A DNA stretch of 64,000 bases from the NCBI RefSeq assembly GCF_963678635.1, contig NC_087062.1, forward strand, positions 5,012,193 to 5,076,192, read 5' to 3'. The position numbers were made by a program, and so were the translations under genes. The DNA is from Symsagittifera roscoffensis. Lineage: Eukaryota; Xenacoelomorpha; Acoela; Convolutidae. The notes below the pieces were generated by a model. It saw only the letters and a program-made list of their open reading frames with translations. It was not told the DNA's origin and did no database searches. Shown piece after piece: positions 25,601 to 34,600 of the stretch; position 1 is the stretch's first letter; every line of letters begins with the position of its first letter.

Positions 25601-28600
25601 GAACAAACAAAGGATTCTTCTGCTAAAAATGGATACATATTACCCAAATTTTTACCCAAATAAATATTTACTTTCATGTTTTGAGTTAATTAATAACAAG
25701 ACTGCTCGAATTAAGGTAAAGCCCTGAGTGTTCCGACTGCCCTTTAACTATTTTTAGGCTGACTGATAAGATCAATTTTTAAGTTTTGAAATTCGGGTCG
25801 TAAAAAAAATTAATTAAAAAAATACAATTCAATTTGGAACAACTTTGCAAAACAGGTCAATTCGCCCCGCTTAAACAAAATGTGTTTCACTTTCAGGATA
25901 AAAGTAAATGAGTAGCTTATAAATACTTGTTTTAGCCTGAACAGACAGTCGCGCTAACATAGTAGTGTGCGTGCAGAGCAGGCAAAACGTAGCAGCAGGA
26001 AACGAACCCCCAAATTGCCAAAAATAGTATGAATGAAAAAATCACCCCAAGCCCATTTGACATAATTTTTCTAGCTTTCGAAGAAAGTGGGGAGTATATG
26101 TGCTTGGGGTTCGAAAGCTGGAAAAATTACGTCAAAACTACCGATTCAATTGCTGAACAAAGTTTTATCAAAGTGAGCCTCAATTGCCCAACAAAGCTTA
26201 AGAAGGTAATAACTTACAAAATTTTGCGGTTTCATTCTCCAAAAACTTTTAGACAGAATGGCTATCAGGCTATAAACGATTGCTGGCAAGTTCTTTTTCG
26301 GAATCAAGTGAAAACTAATTTTACTTTATAAAATTGAGAAAAATCTACCATTCTTGTTGGGATATAGACGAGGCTCACTCCAAAATAGGTTTGCACTTCG
26401 TAATTGAACTGGTAGTTTTGATGTATTTTTGATTGACTAAAAAACTGTAGAAAAAAAATTCGTTTTAGGGGGTGATACTTTTGGTCAAATGTTGGGTGAA
26501 AATTATATTACACCATATTAATTCTGTTAAAGCTCTTAGCAAGTTTTTTTTGTCGATTTTTTCTAAGCCCACTCAATAGGGGAAAAACTTTGCATTCGGT
26601 TGCGTTTTAGTGAAATCCAATTTTTTTCCAAGTTAAATTGTTTAGCACAAATAAACATCATATAGGGTCGAGTGATATGTCATATTACATCCATTTGAAA
26701 TTTGAATTAGCCGATAGTTAGAACTGATAAAAAATTGTTTTCTTCGAGTTTTCAAACCGTTTTCTGACGAAGTTTATTAGTCCAATTTAGAACAAATAAA
26801 GCCATCTACTAGCTTTTAGAGCAAAAAAAACTGTTGATTAAACTGTAAAAAAAAACTATTTATTGTAGTTGACGCTTTCCATGCAGCGAAACGAATACAA
26901 AAATTGCAAACACTAAATCTGAAAAATATCATTTTTTTTGCAGATAATTATAGTCTAAATCTTCTGGGCTTTTTTGTACAAAGTTTTTGTGAAGTAGTAA
27001 TAAAAACAAAAGCGACCTCTCGATTTAAAACATGAAACTAACTTTTGTTGAAGCCTTTCACACCCAAATTTCCTTTGATCGTGATTTCATTTCCATCTGG
27101 CGAAGTCTTCTCCGCCTGGCTACCCTGGAAGTATATCTTGGGGTCAATGACCCCGTCCACTTTGGGAAAGATTCGTGCACTGATGTTGAACACAATGACG
27201 TCACTCTGAGAACTGAGGAGGAATCGGGAGCTATTGACGTCGTTGTCCACATCGAATACATGAGACACTGCTTGTTTCTGGATCTTGCCGCTCCGGATGT
27301 AAGGAAAACTGGCTGTGTAGCCTAAGACAACAAAATAAAGCAAACTATTTTGGTCAAAAATATAGGCTGAAATTTGGTCAAGAGTTACCAATAGAAACCT
27401 TCAGAAACATCTTGACCTGTAAAGTTATTTAAGAATAATTATTTAAGAAAATAGTTCGAGTAGAAACCGAAGGTAATTTGTCAACCAAAAATTTTCAACT
27501 CAGCTCCATTTTTCAAAACTTGTCATGATTTGAGCGTAAAGAGTGTTTAAAAATTTAGTGGCTCTTAAACTGTGACTTTCCCATCGGCCTGTATTTTCAA
27601 AATAATTTTTCAACTTTTGTTCACATTCTCCCATTTTCATATAATTTGGCAGGCGGAAAAATATCCAAATACAAACACATTTTGTCGTCATATACAACCT
27701 TGTAGAATCAGTTAGACCGCAAAAACAAAATTTATATCTGGGTGGGGGGGGGGGGGATTCGATCTAGCAACTTTCTTCTGCAATGAGTTGAGATTTGGAA
27801 TGAAACTTGATGCCCCCATCCAAAAAAATATAATACCTCAAACAAGTGATCACTGAGATGAATCACTTAATCACTTTCTTCGAAAATGTATTTTTTTCTT
27901 TTTTGTTGAAATCTTTTTGTTTTCAACAACTGATGAAAGAACACCCGTGATCAGACATTGATGTCTAAATAGGCCTGAAACGAGTAATGTTGATAATCTT
28001 TGCTAACGAGTTCAAGCTGCAGTATCAATAATATCGAAAGACAATAGAAACATAAATGAAAAATTGCTTAATATGCCTTGATGACAACAAGTGCCTGAAT
28101 TCCATTGAAAGTTCTACAACATCCTTGCTGTGACAAAACAAAAACTATTATAAAGCAAAAACTGGGAACAATTTGCACAAACATCGAGCGTACAAGCATC
28201 AAAAAAGAGTCGTCAATGATAAAAGATTTGTTACCGAGGTTAGAGACCAAAGGAACGTTGAAAGCGATATCACCCCCTGTGGTACCTATACACTATACAA
28301 CTTCTTCACATGAAAGTGTTTAAACAGTTTCAGAATTGGCTTAACTGAAATTTTTGCGGAAAGGGCAGGTATTTAAGTGAGGATACAATATTTTTTAAGG
28401 AAACTTATTTGGTGAAACTGGTTAACGTAGAACCAAATAAGTTGAAAGTATATGTCCCTTCAAAAATTTCCATCCGTTTTTGAATTTCGTTTAAAGCAAA
28501 ACTAATCAATAAAATGCAAAAAAAAAAAATTCAGTTGTTGTTCCGACTTTCGATACGAAAGTAACGGAATATTTGTGCTCGGGGTGGGTTTTTTTTTTCT

Positions 28601-31600
28601 TCAGACAAATTTCGACTTTTTAACTAGCCATTTTTGACGGAATTTTTTTTATATCATTCGAAAGCCATTGTTGTTCTGAGCTTAAATTTGAAAAAATATT
28701 TCACCTGTGATTATTTTTCGTAAAGTTATGAGGGTTTAAAGATTGCCTTTTTGGCCATTTTGACCAATTTGGGACAATTAACGCGCGATATAGTTCGCGC
28801 TATTAACGCGTAAGCGGAGATTTAATCCGTCTTATAAATCGTTCCAAATTGGTTGAACGAAGCTTATTTGCCATAATTGATTTGTTACAAACATAAAAAA
28901 TTAAATGAAATAAAACAAAATGAAAATTTTTTTTCTCTAAAATTTGAAACTTTTTATGAAAATCATCCCCCCACACGCCATATAAAGTACAAAAAGATAG
29001 ATTTTGTTCTTTGTTACTGCTGCTCCATAAACGTTAAAAGGCAGTCGGAACATTCAGGGCTTCGCCCTGATACGAGCAGTCTTGTTTTTGTTTCAGACTT
29101 GTTCAGAATTAACAAAAAAAGAGAATTTAATGCGACTAAAAAGGGAATCTGAGACTCAATTTTATATTTTACTCTTGAGCTTTGTAAAGACTGGTTAAAC
29201 TCACATCATTATTGTTCAGACTTTCGATACGAAAGTAATTGCTCCGACTTTCGATACGAAAGTAACGGAGTATTTGTGCTCGGGGTGGGTTTTTTCTTCT
29301 TCAGACAAATTTCGACTTTTTAACTAGCCATTTTTGACGGAATTTTTTTATATCATTCGAAAGCCATTGTTGTTCTGAGCTTAAATTTGAAAAAATATTT
29401 CACCTGTGATTATTTTTCGTAAAGTTATGGGGGTTTAAAGATTGGCACTTTGGCCAATTTGGGACAATTAACGCGCGATATATTTCGCGCTATTAACGCG
29501 TAAGCGGAGAGTTAATCCGTCTTAGAAATCGTTCCAAATTGGTTAGAAAAAAGCTTATTTGCCATAATAAATTTGTTACAAGGAGCGAAATCTGTCCTTT
29601 TGTACTTCATAAGGCGTGTGGGGGGGATGATTTTCATAAAAAAATTCAAATTTCAAAAAAAAAAATTTCATTTTTTTTATTATTTAACTTTTTAATGTTA
29701 TTACTGCCCCATAAACCTTAAAAGGCAGTCGGAACTTTCAGGGCTTCGCCCTGATACGAGTAGTTTTGTTGTTATTAAATTGTATTTGATATCATCATTA
29801 GTAGCTCACTCGTAGCTCAGGCGTGGGGGTTTCCTGAGCTCAAAGTTCGTTCCAATAATGTCAACTCCTCTCAGAGGAAAGATTGTTGGTGAGAAACTAC
29901 ATCAATTCTTTTACCCCTCCCCTCCCCCAGAACCCCCCCCCCCCCCCCCACAATTTTACAGTGTAGTGTAACTATTGATTTTTACGAGCTTTTAAAATGT
30001 TTTTTTTTAAAATATGTTTTTCTAAGTGTGCATGTATTTTCATAATAAATTCTTCACTATCCTTTGTTTTTATCGATTCCTGCTATATCAACAGCTCCTT
30101 CCCCAATTGATATCCAGCTACTATTTAAGTGTAACAAGCTGCAGCCACACTGAGTAATTAAACCCCCAAGTGTAATTGTATTCCCCCGCAAGATGTGATT
30201 AAACTCAATTTCCCCGCCCTATAACCCCACCTTTGCCCAACTCAATTCCCCAATTTGGGTCAGCTCTTTTTTTGGATGAGTCATGTTCGATTGATCTGTA
30301 GCCGCCTTTTCCCACTTCACAAATTCTTATTTTGTTTGACACTTAAAGCCCGAGGAGGCAGAATTGTATAAATTAATTGTAGAAAAGTCAGACAAAAGAT
30401 GGAGTTAATTAAAGAATCTTGAAAAAAATAGGTACATAAATCGAATAAAAGTTCCCTTTTTTTAATACTCAAGAAATATCAAGTAATAGTCGAGTAAAGT
30501 TTGATTCATTGAAAGAATCGCAAAAAAAACATGCGCAACGCAAAAAAAAAAGAATGTTACAAATTTCGATTTATTTCAAAAAATCCTTCCTTTGACTACT
30601 AAATTTGAGAAAAAAAATCCAAATAAGCTCGTAAATTTATGATATGAGAGTCCGAAACTTCAGCTCTAGCATGAAAATACCTTCATAAAAGAACACTATA
30701 ATTATAAATATCTCGTGACCAGCGAAGCATAAGGGTTTAATTGACAATTATTGGGCGGGTTTAAAGTTAAGACACTCTCAAGTTAAACAAACTCTATTTG
30801 CTTTCATTGCTACAAAGCTCATTAACTTTCACTAACTTTCCCAAAAATTGCAGAACACTTTCTATAAGCAAACACGTGAACAAATAATCATTATCTTTGA
30901 TTTTGAGGTTTTTACCCTGCTAAGGATTATTTTAGGGTCCCTTTTTGTTTTCCCAGAATCCAACCACCCTTGTAAGACCCTCCCAGCTCTAATTTACAGA
31001 GGGTAAAATCGTTGCCGTGAGGCTTATGGCTTATGGTCTGTGTGTGTGTGTGGGGGGGGGGGGGGCTAAATTACGCCAGCCGGGTTTAATTTGAAAGCCA
31101 GTCTGGGCATGGAAAGATCAAAACTGTTATAGACTTTTGAGATTTGGGATTTGAAGTTTTGTTCCGTGCGCAAATCGTAAATCAAATGTTACAGTCATAA
31201 AACTGTTTCAGGTGAACTTGTTTTTGTTCACAAGAAGAATCCCCAATTAGGGAAAGCTAGTCTACTTTCAACCCCTCCCTCATTATATTGCGGATCCAGA
31301 GCCACTTCGGACCTTGACAGAAGTACCGAATAGCAGAATGTTAAATTAACCAACCAGAATTCAGTTTTCCGAAATCTTAAAGATACCGTGGCAATTAAAC
31401 AAAAGAGTTTTGGACAGTTTAAACGGTTCCGATTGCATGAAAACTTTTATATCGTTAGATGGTCTTTCTGCTATCAGAATAGAATAGACTCTGTATTGGA
31501 ACTACAAAGTTATTCAGTGCAAGTTTAGGCTACTTAATTTTGCAGGGATCTAGTAATGGTGGTTTCAGGCAGGCTTTTTCGATATCCGCGGTTTTACACA

Positions 31601-34600
31601 TAGAGCTTGATTCGTCAATAAGCAGAAAGACTTTAAATTAGGAATTATTTCGGCAGTTGTGCACACAATTTTTTTTCCAAATTGGTACAACATTAAAATG
31701 AATTGAAAAATTCAAAAACACCTTAATTTTATTTCAATTCTCTTCCTAGAGTTAAAATAATCAACATATATTATCTTCATTAAGTCAATCTCAAATGTCT
31801 GTATATACATTTTTCTAGAATCTTGCTGGTAAATAAATCCCAACGAAATGTTGCCATCGATATTGAGATCCAAGGCGAAATAGTAGTATTTGCTTTTTGG
31901 CCAGTATGATTCGATAGTTGGCTGCGCTATCGTTTCATGGTTCTGCGTAACAATTCTGCAAAACAGGTGCTTTAAGCTCCCAGCAGTCTAAGTACTAAGA
32001 CAAGACCATAGCCATAAACTCCACCCCGCCTATAAAATCAATTTTAATTTCACCTAGTCGCGAATTGCAGTTTGCAAATTTACGACTGCTCGCTCAAATC
32101 CAAAACAATATCAGAATGATTATTTTTATTCTTCGACTAAACCTGTGAAAACCTTAACAAGAAGCCTGTTAAGAACTCGGAAAATCCAGCGACTTGTAAA
32201 TTTATTAGACGGGTCCTTTAATTTGGATTCGTTTGACAAGGGCAGAGGATTCAAAAGCTGTCGGAATAGATCCAAACAAACACCTCGAAACGCAGAATTT
32301 CATTCCAGAAGGCCAATTAGCCAGAATTATTGATGTTTTTCTGGTTTTCTAAGATTAATAGTCCTGCGTATTTGCGAGGATTACTGTGTTAAATTATCGA
32401 ATTTTAGGGTAATAAAATCACAATAATTTTTTAAATTACTAGGTTGGGGCAGAATTATGTTCATATGGGAGGGATTTAGAATTTTTGACTTTTTTACGAC
32501 TGCAAAACTGGCTTCGCTGAGCTCTTTTGAAAAAGTGAAATATCCCAGATATCATAGTTATCAGAAAACTATAACAAGGTAGCGTCTGTCCCATTTGTAG
32601 AAACTTTTGGAAGGTTTAAGCAAAACGCGCTCCGGTCAAAAAGTAATAAAAAAAACTTTTATAGGAAAGTTTTTTTGACGCCAAAAACGTTTTTAGGATT
32701 AAAAAAAATAGCTCAAAAGAAGCAAAAGTCCATTTTTATGGGCGGCGATTTGGTTAATTTCTAGGGAGGTTAGCTTAAATATTTTATGATCATCGATTTG
32801 TTTTTATTGAATAAAAGGTCAGCTTATTCCTCTATGCATAGTTCGGTCGATGAACTCTGTTAAATTTGGATCCCAGGGAAAAAGCAGGCAATTTTGCATA
32901 AATCTATCTAAGTCCTTCTTCTAAAAAGAATTCTGGCGGTTAACCTAATTGTCAAACGACATGGTGCAGCAGCAGTACAATTATATCGTGACCACAATTT
33001 GATACAATTCAATTTGGATCAAATTCAAATTCCACAACCTCACTTCAAATCCAATCGATCAATTGCAGTTGTATAGATTGAAAGAGGCAGGGAGGGAGGC
33101 TGATTACAATTCCCGCCTTCCTTTCACTGTGTCAATACATCACTAAGCCCCCCCCCAAAAAAAATCATTAAGGTTTAACTCAATAGCTAAATCCACCAAG
33201 CCATCATATCGAATAGCAGCGACGACTACCAAGCATAATGGAGTTTAATAATTATTAACCCCTAAATGGTAGATATTATAAAATTTCCAGCCCAATAAAG
33301 AACAAATTCAACTGATAAGCATAAAAGATTTTGTGCATACCTTGTAAAGAGTTTCCCTTTTTGTAAAGGGAAGGGGAGGGGATCTTCAAAATAAAATATT
33401 AATGTTGCGAAAAAAAATCTTTAAAACTTTTCTTCACTTTTTAATAATGAACAAAAAAACTGTCTGGAAACACATTTGTTTTCGGCTTATTGACATTAAA
33501 GGCTTTATTAACTATATCGACAAGCCTCCCCCCATTGTTTTTATCAGCATTTAAAGCATTGCTGGGCTGTCTGTCAAACAGGGGAGTTCAGTTTTAACGA
33601 CAGCAAGCAAATGAAAACCCATCCTCAATATTTCCTTCCACCTCTAATGGAACAAAACCGTTATTGCTCCTCCTCCTTTTTCCGTTTCTTTTCCTCAACT
33701 TTTTTGGAAGGGAATATTCTTATGGAAGACGAACCGAATGGAAGAAAGGGCCAGTTCTTACTTACTACCCCCCCCCCCCCCGCTCCTATTGCAAAAAGAG
33801 GGGGGAAATTTGTTAGTTGTTACTTACAAAACTCGTGTTAAATTAGTACTTTGTAGAGGGTTGGTAAATTTCGTTTATACCAGGGGGTGGGGGGTTTAAA
33901 AAGATTCGAAGGGCTGAATCACAGCAAATTACAAACCAATCAAAAGTATTAGTCACGAATTGTCACGTGTTTTATTTTCATTTTTGAATACTGAATTCTA
34001 TTTGGCTAAAGTAGTTTTCTGCTATTTGTTCCTTCTGCCAAAAATGCGCTGTTTTTGACCTGACAGTCGTTTAAATTTCGAATAATCAATTAATTGACCC
34101 TTTTCCCCCCTGTATTCGCTTATTATATTATAACTTCAGCCTCGTAAAACCAAATCATGCGCAGGAAATATTCAAATTAAGCTAAAAGTCAAGTGAATCC
34201 TAATTCTCTGAAAATGCAACCAAGTCTTAGGAATTGATTGAAATTACCCTGAAAATCAGCTTAAATAGGTAATGCTATCAGGTCAAGATTTCCATATGAT
34301 TCAAGTTGAAATAGGGCTCATTTTAGTTGATAAAAATAGAGAGCTTTTTTTAACTGTCTTTGAAGCCGCTAGAAGAAAAACCATGATTGAAAATATCCCA
34401 CCAGCCTCTCAAAAGCTGGGAACCAAATTTTGGGTCTCATTATTCGATAGTTACAAATTTAAGATATAAGATTTCATGAATCTTTTGCTTTCTGAAAGCT
34501 CAAATTCCAAATCAAACACTTAAAAACTAGTGAATGAATTAATTTTTAGCAGGTGTAATTGATTGATGAGAGCTGTTTTGGTTTTCTCAGAATTTCAAAG

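Larger units (their letters stand above)
18813..27042 (-). other. RYK intron 2
   Basis: 8.2 kb. Contains repeat B copy 2, a 704-bp tandem array, family D relatives (23,150-23,460 and 25,030-25,210), repeat E (25,352-25,520) and a family A right end (25,697). 21,345-23,150 and 26,330-27,040 are AT-rich with nothing recognised. Confidence 0.6.

Noticed and set aside
26029-26331. A 100-codon open frame
   Set aside because: It overlaps a family A left-end-like sequence (CTTTCGAAGAAAGTGGGGAG at about 26,075), lies in RYK intron 2, matches no family and has AT-rich chance composition.
27745-27800. Minus-strand AGATCGAATCC, a B-box-like word
   Set aside because: No A box or acceptor stem nearby.
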